Below are positions 19,113 to 28,790 of a DNA stretch of 64,000 bases, in pieces (positions within the stretch are counted from its first letter, which is position 1; the number at the start of each line of letters is the position of its first letter). The notes under the pieces were generated by a model that worked only from the letters and a program-made list of their open reading frames with translations, searched no databases and was not told the origin of the DNA. Made by a program: the position numbers and the translations under genes. Source of the DNA: Yponomeuta sedellus (taxonomy: Eukaryota; Arthropoda; Insecta; Lepidoptera; Yponomeutidae); the NCBI GenBank assembly GCA_934045075.1, contig OW203727.1:22643311-22707310 (forward strand), read 5' to 3'.

Positions 19113-19650
19113 GGGATGCAAAAAAAAAGTGAACTGCCTGAATCGAAAACCATTTCGAGCTTAGCATCCAAACTACAGTATTTTTAATGCAAGAGATTTT
19201 TATCATAAAAGATGAGCCTTATTTTAAGTAAATAATAATTTTTAAATGCCCTTCATGTGACCTCTATGATGACATCACATGTTAAATCGTCTGCGGTAGT
19301 AGTTATTCTGTGGAAGAACTACCAATGGCCTGTCAACTTCATCTGTCTTTTTAGACTAAACCACAGACAAATCCAATCGCGAATTCTACCTACACACATA
19401 GTATGTAACATATGACGTCACGCCGAATTATGTTCATTTTAATTAAACAACAATGATAAACTCGATTAATCACGAAAAAAATTAAATTAGTTTCTTAAAA
19501 TTACGTCTACTATCAGAATATAAAATAAAATCCGATCATAAAAAAAACTTTGCATCCCTAATTGGCCATGCTACTTATTTTTGATATACGTTGGTTTCAC
19601 AGAACAATTAAAGGTTGATTTGGTCGGCTCACAGAACAATGGTCGGCTAA
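19113..19650. other. Unassigned AT-rich DNA
   Basis: No gene or family. CACAGAACAAT occurs twice (19599 and 19630) just before the hairpin at 19660. Confidence 0.5.
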
Positions 19651-19659
19651 CCGTGTATT

Positions 19660-19705
19660 CTGTGGTGATTATTTTCTCTGTGACTACAGAGAAAATAATC
19701 CACAG
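19660..19705. repeat. Short hairpin
   Basis: CTGTGG-TGATTATTTTCTCTGT pairs with ACAGAGAAAATAAT-CCACAG around GACT. One bulged base pair step. No other content. Confidence 0.7.
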
Positions 19706-19758
19706 ACTACATAAATAAGCACACATTGACATTTCGTTCTTTTTTGTAAGGCAAAGGA

Positions 19759-19977
19759 TTACAGTGCGTTCACATTAACTTGACGCGTGAGAGAATTGGT
19801 AGCACTGAGATGTTTACTGTTACCATGTTAAATAAGAAATCATTCCCATTACTTGGGGAAAATAAAAGGATTGAGGGCTTGTTTTACCATCTTCCGATTA
19901 GGTCCAAAAGCTAATTCACATGTTATGTCCTTGTTACCAATTCTCTCACGCGTCAAGTTAATGTGAACGCACTGTAA
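19759..19977. mobile_element. MITE with perfect 43-bp inverted ends
   Basis: TTACAGTGCGTTCACATTAA and the rest of the left arm (19759-19801, containing GACGCGTGAGAGAATTGG) are exactly mirrored at 19935-19977. The 219-bp element has no coding capacity. The CAGTG start is hAT-like, but I cannot see a convincing 8-bp duplication. TTA/TAA at the ends would also suit a 3-bp (Harbinger-type) duplication. Confidence 0.85.
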
Positions 19978-20154
19978 TACTCAAACTGTCTTTGCTGACG
20001 TCATATAAAAGTCATTAAAGGTCAAAGCTTTTTATTGAATATCTTAAAAAATATAGACTTATTTACAAATCTGATAAATAGAAATTGTACGGGAAGCAAG
20101 ATTCTCGAAATGGTTTTGAGATTTCCGTTCATATTAAAAAATGTAGCATGGCCA

Positions 20155-20330
20155 AATGCTTAACGTGCTCTGCGAAGCACAGAACCACTCGGAAAAATGC
20201 CAGTAGCGTTAGCCATAGACGGTCATCCATCCATGCACTGAACGCACCTATATTGCTTAACCTTCGTGATAGTTTAAGATCACTCCGGCAGCCGGGGCTA
20301 CGAGCGATTCTAATACATAAGTATATAATA
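20155..20330 (-). mobile_element. SINE-5S, alternative head subfamily
   Basis: Minus-strand head AATCGCTCGTAGCCCCGGCT, GAGTGATCTTAAACTATCAC, GAAGGTTAAGCAATATAGGT then GCATGGATGGATGACCGTC. The GATC...ATCACGAAGGTTAAGCA order is closer to genuine 5S rRNA (GATCACCGAAGTTAAGCA) than the common subfamily. Only the 5' half is retained. Confidence 0.75.
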
Positions 20331-20474
20331 TAAAATGATTATATTATGTATTCATTTAATAATTATATAATATTTTTATATTTACACATAATGGGACGAG
20401 GCAAAGACAAAGAAGAAGATTTTTATATTTACAAAATATTACCTATATTACGTACTTATAACTGTTTACAGAAT

Positions 20475-20534
20475 TTAAAAACCTATTTAAATTCCTTAGC
20501 ACGGGTTAGTGCATTAAAAATAAAAATAGTGTAA
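20475..20534 (+). mobile_element. Inverted SINE-I tail, 12-bp target duplication
   Basis: TGTTTACAGAAT flanks it at 20463-20474 and 20535-20546. TTAAAAACCTATTTA (minus) is joined to TTCCTTAGCACGGGTTAGTG ... AAAAATAGTGT (plus). The halves are non-overlapping, as in twin priming. Confidence 0.85.
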
Positions 20535-20689
20535 TGTTTACAGAATGTGATAAAAGGATAGAGCTCAGTTTAGTGCTGTGAGTGCATGCATGATCGCGGA
20601 GCTGATATTCAGTCTTAAGATTAATTAAACCCATCTTTTTATGTAGCCTCGTTTGTGATCCACTGTTGCAGGCGTCCCCATTAGTTCAC

Positions 20690-20985
20690 CACTCTTCCCT
20701 GCTCACGGCGAACTTCTGCTCAAGCAGTAGAAAGTTAAAGATGGTCGTCCCGCCATTTCCGCGTGGGTAATCCGCGTTTTCCGTACACAGTCAGTAGCAA
20801 TTTTTGTTTACTAGGTAATTAAGCGTCGCACTGCTGCGAAAATGGCACTTCTTTAGCTTTCCATTCTTTATGTAATCAGCCATTTCCTGTCTCCCCGGCA
20901 AAAATCACGACCGTCCCGCCATCTTCGCCTCGGTCGGCCACGTTTGCGGTATCCGCCGCGTGGCACCCCGTTACTGTTTTTGGCC
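20690..20985. promoter_or_regulatory. Possible regulatory DNA with paired CCGCCAT motifs
   Basis: GGTCGTCCCGCCATTTCCGC (near 20752) and CGACCGTCCCGCCATCTTCG (near 20908) are two related copies of a CpG-containing motif with a GCCAT core (YY1/Pho-like). The block matches no mobile element seen here. The function is inferred only from motif content. Confidence 0.25.
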
Positions 20986-21000
20986 GTAGTTTAGTCATCT

Positions 21001-21100
21001 GTCGGGGCCCGTGGCAATAAAGTCCATACTCTCTCTCTATCTCTCTCTCTCTCTCTCTATTTACGAGAAGATAAGACGTAAATAGGCTGCATAAAAAAAC
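21001..21100 (+). mobile_element. SINE-L tail
   Basis: GGGGCCCGTGGCAATAAAGT, CCATACTCTCTCTCTATCTC and GACGTAAATAGGCTGCATAA are the SINE-L tail order with an expanded CT run. Confidence 0.65.
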
Positions 21101-21132
21101 GACTTGCCTAAATATTGACTAGAGTCAATATT

Positions 21133-21207
21133 ATACTATTTTTATTTTTAATGCACTAACCCGTGCTAATAAATAAATAGGTTTTTAAAAGAGTCCATAT
21201 TTAGAGA
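21133..21207 (-). mobile_element. Inverted SINE-I tail, 12-bp target duplication
   Basis: AGAGTCAATATT lies at 21121-21132 and 21208-21219. ACTATTTTTATTTTTAATGC and CACTAACCCGTGCTAA (minus) are joined to TAAATAGGTTTTTAAAA (plus). An extra AGAGTCCATATTTAGAGA, itself resembling the target, lies before the right duplicate. Confidence 0.8.
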
Positions 21208-21219
21208 AGAGTCAATATT

Positions 21220-22100
21220 GTTTGCCATTGCCAAGGAGAAATATAGGCTAAAGAATGTATGGATGGTGGTTCCTCTTTTCTGGTTGTGCAATAAACTGTT
21301 CACTATCTATGATCTATCTATTAGGGAGACCTTTACCTAGCAGTGGGACACAATCACGGCTTAATCATCATAAACCGATTTGGTGTTCCGCGACGTTCTA
21401 GGCTAAACCAACGCTGGAAATCCTCATACCTTATTTAAGCCCTCAGCAACAGGGCATGAAATACGCAGTACCGACATACCCATCCCTACCGCTCGGTAGC
21501 CCTTATGTCATGCATCATAGGCGCGAGTATCGAACAAAAAGTCTAGGCTCCATTTGCAGTGGGCAGTACGGAGGCGCAATGGCCATAGTGTATGCATGTA
21601 ATTGCATTTGCAGTCCGTGTAGGCGTACATCAATTTGTTCGACAGTTACAACTGGGTCGAGCATAAATGTGGATTTTGTTTTTTGTGACTCAGTCTACTA
21701 TGGCTAGTATAACATAGAAATAAAGAGTGGTTATTGTGAATTGTACATGGACATAATTCCGAGCATAGCGAGGGATTCTTTAGTAGAATCCTGGAGGTAG
21801 AGAGGGATTCAAAGTACGTGGCCCTAGCCAAAAATATATTTTGCGCCCGAGTGATACACTCTACATTTCATCACCCACTAGAAGAAAATAAAACGCGCCT
21901 CATATTTTATTGTATTATTACTATTTAAAATAAAACATAATTGAAAAAACACACATGAATTGAAATTAAATAGTAGGTACCTAATATTACAACTTACTTT
22001 ACATTTGAGGCATTTTCGTAATTATGAAAATATATTCACTGTCACTTGAAGATCATATTTTTCAAAACAAAACCATGAATTTCTAACAATCCGTGAAAAT
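21220..22100. other. Unassigned DNA
   Basis: No named family except a weak CCTAGCAGTGGGACACAATC (21335-21354), a degenerate retroelement-tail phrase. Frames of 60-80 codons lack motifs. Confidence 0.45.
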
Positions 22101-22105
22101 TGACA

Positions 22106-22232
22106 AAATCGCGGGCTGCAGTTCGCGCGCTTTTAATTTGATTTTATTTATTCAGCCGGCGGCGCGACCATGGGCCGTCGTACCAGCCAGTCTTTATGCA
22201 AACAATGTTTATATAATTACAAAAAAATCGTG
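22106..22232 (+). mobile_element. Dispersed repeat module, copy 2
   Basis: AAATCGCGGGCTGCAGTTCG, TTTATTCAGCCGGCGGCGCG and GTACCAGCCAGTCTTTATGC match the copy at 16392-16510. The GC-rich middle is better preserved here. Confidence 0.6.
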
Positions 22233-22442
22233 CCCTTATAAAGAGGATAAAAACTCATTACGGGCCATCACCACCTTTAGGTGCACTTAAAGGTAAACGA
22301 AGAAGAAACGAACTCGAATTTTCAAATAGATGTGATGAAACAAATATTTTTACCACATCGACTACCAGTTCTGCTTCGGCAAAATTATATGACGAGACTT
22401 TTGAATGTGTGGAGTTAATAGATATATTTCCTTTCAACTGGA

Positions 22443-22900
22443 ATTAAATTGTAGCGCTCACCGATTGCAGTTGCAATGTTGCCGTTTACGACTTTGAAAA
22501 CGTGCAGTGAAATATTTTACGGGCTAGCGAGATTTACGCGCTTCGACGTTGACAGATTAAACGACGAAAATTATGTGCTTAGCGTATCTTTGTTACTTCT
22601 AAAACATCGAAGATGTAACAAATCGATTGACGTTTCTCACCCCCTGTTTCTCGTATACTGACCATTTGTAACTAACATCATTCCGGAGTCAATAACTTGT
22701 ATTCGAATTTGAAAACTTGCAGTGAAATATCGTAAGGATAAGCGAAAGTTACGTGCTTCGACTTTGACAGATCAGCGTTTCTTTGTTACTTCGAAAACCT
22801 CGAAAATTTTCGAAGTCGAAATCGATTGACGTTTTTCACCCCCTATTTTTAGTACACTGCCGATTGGCAGTATTGAGTTAATAACAGTTTTGTTATTAAC
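22443..22900. repeat. Satellite-like tandem repeat, two units of about 200-215 bp
   Basis: TTTGAAAACGTGCAGTGAAA (22493) recurs as TTTGAAAACTTGCAGTGAAA (22708). ATCGATTGACGTTTCTCACC (22621) recurs as ATCGATTGACGTTTTTCACC (22820). ACCGATTGCAG and GCCGATTGGCAG bound the array. A third partial start may lie at 22900. Confidence 0.75.
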
Positions 22901-23109
22901 ACATTACCGAAGTAACTTGAATTTTTGTAGCAAGATTCGATGTTTCGACTTCTTATTCGCAGAGCTTAATCATGGTGAGTTGATTCGCGTCGTTGGTGCA
23001 TTTCTCTGAATAGTGTTAATAATGTGGCGCATTTACGACAATTTTAGTTCCAAAACAATGTATTAATCTTCTGTTAACGGCTGCCTCGTGGCCAAAGCTC
23101 ATACGAAAA

Positions 23110-23440
23110 AAACCGTCTCAAGGGCCCCGTGGAATTGAATCCACTACATCTGCTCTTGGACATGACCGTTTAACCGCAGCACCACCACAGAAAATCTAAC
23201 ATGGAGCCATACTTCTATACAAAGCAATCGAAAATTGCTTTCGGTAATAAGGCCGCTCATTATACTACATTTCTGTGTCTATCTATCGAGTCACCACCTC
23301 TCTACAGTGGTACTCGACCGCTTAACCGCTGCACCGCAGGATATTCATAATGAGGCAATTTATTTGTAGAAATCCATCGAACCCACGACCTCTGCAGTTT
23401 CACACGACCGCTTAACCGCTGCGCCAGCGGGGCGGTCACT
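23110..23440 (-). mobile_element. Three consecutive tRNA-like heads
   Basis: On the minus strand: CGCTGGCGCAGCGGTTAAGC with GGTCGTGGGTTCGATGG (about 23440-23375); CGGTGCAGCGGTTAAGCGGT with GGTGGTGACTCGATAG (about 23345-23290); GGTGGTGCTGCGGTTAAACG with GTAGTGGATTCAATTCC (about 23195-23125). Each has an A-box-like GGTNNNGCGGTTAA and a B-box-like end. The third is the least preserved. Confidence 0.55.
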
Positions 23441-23594
23441 CCACCACCGCGGGCGTCATTATTTGAACGCGACGTTATTAAATCGCAGAGCCGGGACGCG
23501 ATAATGACGCGCGTGCGTTGTCATTTTGCAGGGTTTAATGGAGGCACTGTCCGCAACAGACGCGATTACGCGTTTTGTTCGATAATCGCCTTTT

Positions 23595-23655
23595 TTATGT
23601 AGCCTATAAACGTCCCACTGCAAGGCACTGGCCTTCTCTCATAGAGAAAGAGAAT
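23595..23655 (-). mobile_element. SINE-L tail fragment
   Basis: TTTTTATGTAGCCTATAAAC and GTCCCACTGCAAGGCACTGG, then CATAGAGAAAGAGAATGGGC is the SINE-L end on the minus strand. Confidence 0.7.
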
Positions 23656-23762
23656 GGGCTTTGTAAGACAGTGGCGCGCCTTACGGTCAGAAGTTATCAA
23701 GCCGCCCATAAGACCTCTGACATGGCTTAGCGACTGCCATTATATAACAGCAGTCAAGGTGT
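23656..23762 (-). mobile_element. SINE-5S fragment (body)
   Basis: TTGTAAGACAGTGGCGCGCC, TTACGGTCAGAAGTTATCAA and CTGACATGGCTTAGCGACTG is the reverse of the SINE-5S middle. It joins directly to the SINE-L tail. Confidence 0.75.
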
Positions 23763-23815
23763 TGGTTAGTTTACATTCCAGTTTTTTTAATGATTAAAAA
23801 TAATGTAATAAATGA

Positions 23816-24171
23816 AGCGCTCGTAGCCTAGCGGAAGCCTATGTTAAGCAACAACAGGCGCGTTCAGGTACTGGATGGTTGACCATTTCGTGACTACCGC
23901 TAGTGACATTTTTTCCAAACGCTTCCGTGCTTTCCCAAGGCACGTCAAGCCGCTGGTGCCGACTGTCATGTAATGGCTGTCGTTAAGCCCTGTCAGAGGC
24001 CTTATGGGCGGCTTGAGAACTTCTGACAGACCCGCCACTGTCTTACAATCCTCGACCAACCCGAACTTGGCTCCCGTGGTGGAGTATGGCCAAACCTTCT
24101 TGCCTTACAGGAAGAGACCCGTGTCTCAACAGTAGACATATAAAAGGGACATATAAAGGGTTGATATCGAT
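23816..24171 (+). mobile_element. SINE-5S copy with 12-bp target duplication (reference copy for element ends)
   Basis: TGTAATAAATGA flanks it at 23804-23815 and 24172-24183, so the element runs from AGCGCTCGTAGCCTAG to GGGTTGATATCGAT. The 5S-like block is TTAAGCAACAACAGGCGCGT then TACTGGATGGTTGACCATTT (C-box region). The body GGCACGTCAAGCCGCTGGTG and the tail ACAGGAAGAGACCCGTGTCT follow. About 20 bp just before TTAAGC (the AATCAATCACTT segment) are deleted, and a short duplication (GACATATAAAAGG) lies near the 3' end. Confidence 0.9.
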
Positions 24172-24183
24172 TGTAATAAATGA

Positions 24184-24585
24184 CAACATGCCCAAGTAAC
24201 CGACTGTAACGTACGAACTTCAATATAATGGTGTGTGTATCCGTAGCCTTTGTGTCCTGAGTTGTAAAGGTCGTAGGATGAGATGCAGGGATCGATATAA
24301 CGAGACATGGAAATAAAAACAACTGAAAGGGTTACAGAGACACAGTGCTTGTAAATTCTCTTTTGATTTTCCTGTAAGACCAAAGAGGAGCCCTGGTTAT
24401 TCGAAGCGAAATATATTTTGTTTTACATTTTATACGACATTCCATCTTTGAACAGAAAACTCGAAAGTAACTTTTTAGGAATCTTTAAATCATCGTTTTT
24501 CTCCGTTTAGCGTTGACATAGTCACAACTCACAATTCAATTAAAAATGAGGCATAATATGTGCAATAATAAGATACCTAAAATCG
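24184..24585. other. Unassigned DNA
   Basis: No family or gene seen between two SINE-5S copies. Confidence 0.5.
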
Positions 24586-24775
24586 CTCGTAGCCCCAGCT
24601 CTGGAGTGATCTTAAATCGATCACGAAGTTTAAGCAACATAGGGCGCGTTCAAGTGATGGGTGATCGTTTATGACTAACGATAGAGGATTTTTTTTCGAC
24701 CAGTTCGATAGATGGCAGTCGTTAAGCCATGTCCGAGGCCTTAAGGCGCGGCGACTTGGAATCTTCTGACAAGAA
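24586..24775 (+). mobile_element. SINE-5S, alternative head subfamily, 5' half
   Basis: CGCTCGTAGCCCCAGCTCTG, GAGTGATCTTAAATCGATCA, CGAAGTTTAAGCAACATAGG and GTGATGGGTGATCG give the 5S-like order. It continues only to GTCGTTAAGCCATGTCCGAG and CTTCTGACA. Together with 20155 it defines a second head type. Confidence 0.75.
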
Positions 24776-24867
24776 GATGATGATGAAGATATCCAAAATA
24801 GATTTTTATATCAGTAAAACAACCCCAGAAATTGCACTTATTTCAAGTAAAAAAATATTTTTAATTG

Positions 24868-25234
24868 TCTCGATCGATAGATCACCTATAGACCCTTGTA
24901 TGTCCCACGGGTCTCTTCCTGCATCGCAGGAAGCTTAGGCCATACCACACCACGGGGGCCAAGTCCCGGTTGCTGGAGGATTGTAAGACATGTGGCGGTC
25001 CTTACTGTCAGAAGTTGTCAAGCCGCCCATAAGGCCTGTGACTTGGCTTAACGATTGCCATTACATGACAGCCGGCACCAACGCCTTAACGTGCCTTGCA
25101 AAGCACGGAAGCGCTTGCAAAAAACGCCACTAGCAGTATTCACGGGACTGTCACCTATCGTGTACCTGACCGCGCCTGTTGTTGCTTAACTCATTGATTC
25201 CAATCACTCGGTTCGTCTAGGCCACGAGCACTTC
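24868..25234 (-). mobile_element. SINE-5S, nearly full length
   Basis: Minus-strand order from 25234: GAAGTGCTCGTGGCCTAGAC, GAGTTAAGCAACAACAGGCG, GATAGGTGACAGTCCCGTGA, AGGCACGTTAAGGCGTTGGT, AATCCTCCAGCAACCGGGAC, GATGCAGGAAGAGACCCGTG, GGACATACAAGGGTC. The AGCAGTGGG piece near the 3' end is lost. Confidence 0.85.
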
Positions 25235-25542
25235 AAAGAACAAAGAAGTTGTTTGTGGTCCCAAACAACTATATTTTTAAGGAGCGTCTCCTGCCAGATG
25301 CTCCGACCATAATTGACTCCAGTAACACAGCGAGGCGCTCAGAGTACAGACGCTGAAACAGACGCGTAATAAGCGAATTACACTTTATTGCACTCTCTTT
25401 TCCCGGCATTAATCTCGTTTTGTCTCAGTGCTTGTCCGTACAAGGAGGTAATTTTAAAGGTGCCGCACGGGGAACTTCCACAACTGTTATTTCTATTTCA
25501 TTTAAGATGTAGTTATATATACGAGTACATTATTGTAAACTT

Positions 25543-25630
25543 GAAGGTGATCTGTGTGGATCGTGGCAAGTGGCAGTCACTGGTCTCTGCCTAACCCAAC
25601 CGGTACACAGGCGCGAGGTTTTGTTACGTT
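25543..25630 (+). pseudogene. LINE tail gamma, last codons
   Basis: GAAGGTGATCTGTGTGGATC, GTGGCAAGTGGCAGTCACTG and GTCTCTGCC correspond to KVICVDRGKWQSLVSA. ACAGGCGCGAGGTT is the usual 3' end. Only about 25 codons remain. Confidence 0.75.
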
Positions 25631-25860
25631 ATTGTAACTTTTCGCATAAATAAATAATCTTATTTAAACGTTCTTTGGAGACTACACGCTGCGTCAAGAG
25701 TATGGACAAACTATTATAAATATTCAGAGTGCTTAGTGCGAGTTTTTTAACTACTCGATCGCGTTGACGTAAACTCATATTTCTATGGCATCGAGGAAGC
25801 GCCACCTAGCGACAAGTATGGAAATTAAAATTGCTGAGTGCGAGTTGTAATGGTTTACGT

Positions 25861-26014
25861 TATCACTGTACCCACATGATTACACTATTTTTTATTTTTA
25901 ATGCACTAACCCGTGCTAAGGAACAAATTTAAAAACCTATTTAGAGGTTTGTTCCTTAGCACGGGTTAGTGCATTAAAAATAAAAAATAGTGTAATCATG
26001 TGGGTACAGTGATA
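25861..26014. repeat. Perfect 67-bp inverted repeat at the SINE-I array start
   Basis: 25861-25927 (TATCACTGTACCCACATGAT ... GAACAAA) is the exact reverse complement of 25948-26014, around a 20-bp spacer made of TTTAAAAACCTATTTAGAGG-type sequence. It is two SINE-I tails joined end to end in opposite orientation. Confidence 0.9.
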
Positions 26015-26872
26015 TCGTTCCGATGTTAAACCTAACTGCAAAGTAGGTAGTCGGGGCTGTAAGTAATGCAATTTGCTTAAGTCAGATGTCGCTGCCTGTA
26101 CGTAATACAGAGAATATTGTAAAGAGGTTCGAAATTTCACTGATGCCGTGAGTAGCCCATTGGCTCAGTTGGAAGAGCGCTGGCACGGATAGCCAGAGGT
26201 TGCGGGTTCAAATCCCGGCATGGGTGAAATTTTTAGCCTCTAAATAGGTTTTTAAATTTGTCCTTAGCACGGGTTAGTGCATTAAAAATAAAAATAGTGT
26301 AATCATGTGGGTACAATGATATCATTCCGATGTAAAAACCTAACTGCAAAGTAGGTACTCGGGGCTGCAAGTGATGAAAATTACTTCAGCCGGATGTTAC
26401 TGCCTGTACGTAATACAGAGAGTATTGTAAAGAGGTTCGAAATTTCACTGATGCCGGTGAGTAGCCCATTGGCTCAGTTGGAGGAGCGCTGGTACGGATA
26501 GCCAGAGGTTGCGGGTTCGAATCCCGGCATGGGTGGAATTTTTAGCCTCTAAATAGGTTTTTAAATTTGTTCCTTAGCACGGGTTAGTGCATTAAAAATA
26601 AAAAATAGTGTAATCATGTGGGTACAGTGATATCGTTCCGATGTTAAACCTAACTGCAAAGTAGGTAGTCGGGGCTGTAAGTAATGCAATTTGCTTAAGT
26701 CAGATGTCGCTGCCTGTACGTAATACAGAGAATATTGTAAAGAGGTTCGAAATTTCACTGATGCCGTGAGTCGCCCATTGGCTCAATTGGTAGAGCGCTG
26801 GTACGGATAGCCAGAGGTTGCGGGTTCGAATCCCGGCATGGGTGAAATTTTTAGCCTCTAAATAGGTTTTTA
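25948..26872 (+). mobile_element. Head-to-tail SINE-I array, three units of about 310 bp
   Basis: GTGTAATCATGTGGGTACAG starts units near 25988, 26296 and 26607 (periods about 309-311 bp). tRNA-like parts lie near 26152-26230, 26459-26537 and 26770-26848. Units 1 and 3 are nearly identical upstream, while unit 2 differs at many sites (TCATTCCGATGTAAAAACC, GCCGGATGTTACTGCC), so they are not all from one recent duplication. The array ends at GGTTTTTAAA, the recurring short end. Minus-strand frames of 65-67 codons in it are by-products. Confidence 0.9.
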
Positions 26873-26879
26873 AACATAC

Positions 26880-27300
26880 AAATTACAATGTGATAATAAT
26901 TACGTACAAAGGCGGACTTATTTCAACAGAAATTTCAAAGAAAACCAGACAATTTCAAGCAAAAATTCTGTTATCTATCTTTAAAGGAAGACAAAATGAG
27001 GCTCTAAAAAAGTTTGGACTATTTAATCTTTTTAAATAACCGAGATTCGAAGTTTTTTCTTTCAATCTCCTAAAAAAAATATAAAATGAACTTCTGCGGT
27101 ATTTACAAAATGCTTATACGCGGCTTTTCAGTATTACCGAATACGTATATATAATATTCTTATACTATTGGTATATTTTACTATACGTATTTACACATAT
27201 ACCAATAAACTATAATAAATATATTACATATACTTCTTACTAACGTCTTTTTTAATATTAGTCTTAGATTTTTTTTTCTGGAAGCCACTTTTATTTTATT
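26880..27300. other. Unassigned AT-rich DNA
   Basis: A TA-rich stretch at 27120-27240 has several (A)TATACGTATT/ATACCAATA motifs. No gene or family is recognised. Confidence 0.5.
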
Positions 27301-27302
27301 AC

Positions 27303-27376
27303 CTTCCTCAGTCCTGACCTTCATAATAACAATAGGAAACCGTTGTTAATTTCAAAGTCAGGACTGCTGAGGTTAA
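27303..27376. repeat. Imperfect hairpin
   Basis: CCTCAGTCCTGACCTTCATA is mirrored with gaps by AATTTCAAAGTCAGGACTGC then TGAGG. CATCCTGACTTTGAAAATAA at 5956 is similar, so this may be a small dispersed hairpin element. Confidence 0.55.
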
Positions 27377-27525
27377 TGAAATTGAACAAAATTCCCAATA
27401 TTCCCATTAATTAGTGCGATATAAAATTTTGACTTAAAAAAAGAATGCACAAAATTGTACGTTGCGAGGCAAAACAAGATGTGTGTGTACATGTCTGTGT
27501 GTGTTGTTAGCAAACGTGGGACGTT

Positions 27526-27676
27526 TGAATGAATGAATGAATGAACGAACGAACGAACGAACGAACGAACGAACGAACGAACGAACGAACGAACGAACGA
27601 ACGAAAGAACGAACGAACGAACGAACGAACGAACGAACGAATTAATGACTGAACGAACGAACGAACGAACGAATGA
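27526..27676. repeat. (GAAC)n/(GAAT)n microsatellite
   Basis: About 36 tetranucleotide units, GAAT at the edges and GAAC inside. It abuts a minus-strand LINE 3' end and is best read as its tandem tail. The NERTNERT and SFVRSFVR frames across it are artefacts. Confidence 0.9.
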
Positions 27677-28062
27677 AAAGGTTTTATTCAAAGTAGCACA
27701 GAAACTGCGGCTTAATGAACGTTAAAATTAAAACATAGGTGCCCATTTCAAAATCTAAATCATTTTGGAGAAAAAATGGACAAAAAAACTCCAATTTAAA
27801 AACCTATTTAGAGGCTAAAAATTTCACCCATGCCGGGATTCGAACCCGCAACCTCTGGCTATCCGTACCAGCGCTTTACCAATTGAAAAAAACTCCAAAC
27901 TTAGTTTTTTCAAAGTCCTTAATTAACATAGTTTACATAATTATTATAATACATAGAACTCATACTGGCTTTAATTCTAGACCTCCTTGTCATCTAAATA
28001 ATCCTTTATGTTATAGCCCTTTTGGCACAAAGTGTGTTTAACATATTTTTTGAACCGCGATT
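27677..28062 (-). mobile_element. LINE 3' end, second copy of the element at 6185
   Basis: AAAGGTTTTATTCAAAGTAG, GCGGCTTAATGAACGTTAAA, TTTTGGAGAAAAAATGGACA, GTCCTTAATTAACA and TTTTTTGAACCGCG follow the 6185-6490 copy. It holds a SINE-I insertion at 27795. Confidence 0.75.
27795..27885 (-). mobile_element. 5'-truncated SINE-I with 13-bp target duplication
   Basis: AAAAAAACTCCAA lies at 27782-27794 and 27886-27898. The insert starts TTTAAAAACCTATTTAGAGG (the short end) and stops inside the tRNA-like part at CTTTACCAATTG (A-box region). Confidence 0.9.
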
Positions 28063-28246
28063 CAGGCAAGCTTAATATATTCATCGCTTGATCTGTTCCC
28101 AATCTAAGACACCCTGTACTATAGTAAATAGGCAAGGACATCACACACATACATGGAAATACACCCAGACTGAGGCCACTTGTGTAAAGACAAGATGGCG
28201 GCCTTCAGTGGCAGTCATACCCACCACGTCTGTTTTGTCAAATAGT

Positions 28247-28701
28247 TATACTTAAAAACCTATTTAGAGGCTAAAAATTTCACCCATGCCGGAATTCGAA
28301 CCCGCAACCTCTGGCTATCCGTGCCAGGATAGCCAGAGGTTGCGGGTTCGAATCCCGGCATGGGTGAAATTTTTAGCCTCTAAATAGGTTTTTAAATTTG
28401 TCCTTAGCACGGGTTAGTGCATTAAAATAAAAATAGTATAAATAGTTATACTATTTTTAATGCACAAACCCGTGCTAAGGAAAATTTTAAAAACCTATTT
28501 AGAGGCTTAAAATTCCACCCATGCCAGATATCGCTGCCTGTACGTAATACAGAGAATATTGTAAAGAGGTTCGAAATTTCACTCATGCCGGCGAGTCGCC
28601 CATTAGCTCAGTTGGAAAGAGCGCTGGCACGGATAGCCAGAGGTCGCGGGTTCGAATCCCGACATGGGTGAATTTTTAGCCTCTAAATAGGCTTTTAAAA
28701 T
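28247..28701. mobile_element. Folded-back SINE-I pair, outer insertion of a nest
   Basis: TGTCAAATAGT lies at 28236-28246 and 28702-28712. Leaving out the inner insertion, the outer one reads minus-strand tail (ACTATTTTTAATGCACAAAC) to CCACCCATGCC, then plus-strand from AGATATCGCTGCCTGTACG through the tRNA-like part to CTAAATAGGCTTTTAAAAT. Confidence 0.8.
28253..28439. mobile_element. Folded-back SINE-I pair, inner insertion, 13-bp target duplication
   Basis: AAATAGTTATACT lies at 28240-28252 and 28440-28452. It begins with the short end (TTAAAAACCTATTTAGAGG, minus) and reverses inside the anticodon stem (GTGCCAGGATAGCC). It then runs plus-strand to the full tail (CATTAAAATAAAAATAGTAT). Confidence 0.85.
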
Positions 28702-28790
28702 TGTCAAATAGTGTCAACAATCAGTTGTACCCGAACTGTTATCAGTATCACTCTTCAAGGGCTCCTAAAATCACTATCAACTTGACCAGC

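Noticed and set aside
26152..26848. True tRNA-Ile genes in the SINE-I array
   Set aside because: The arms resemble tRNA-Ile, but the anticodon loop ACGGATA lacks T33 and a proper Ile anticodon, and the T arm has an extra base. Better read as SINE heads.
27434..27725. ORFs with RSFV and NERT repeats
   Set aside because: They are translations of the (GAAC)n microsatellite on the two strands.
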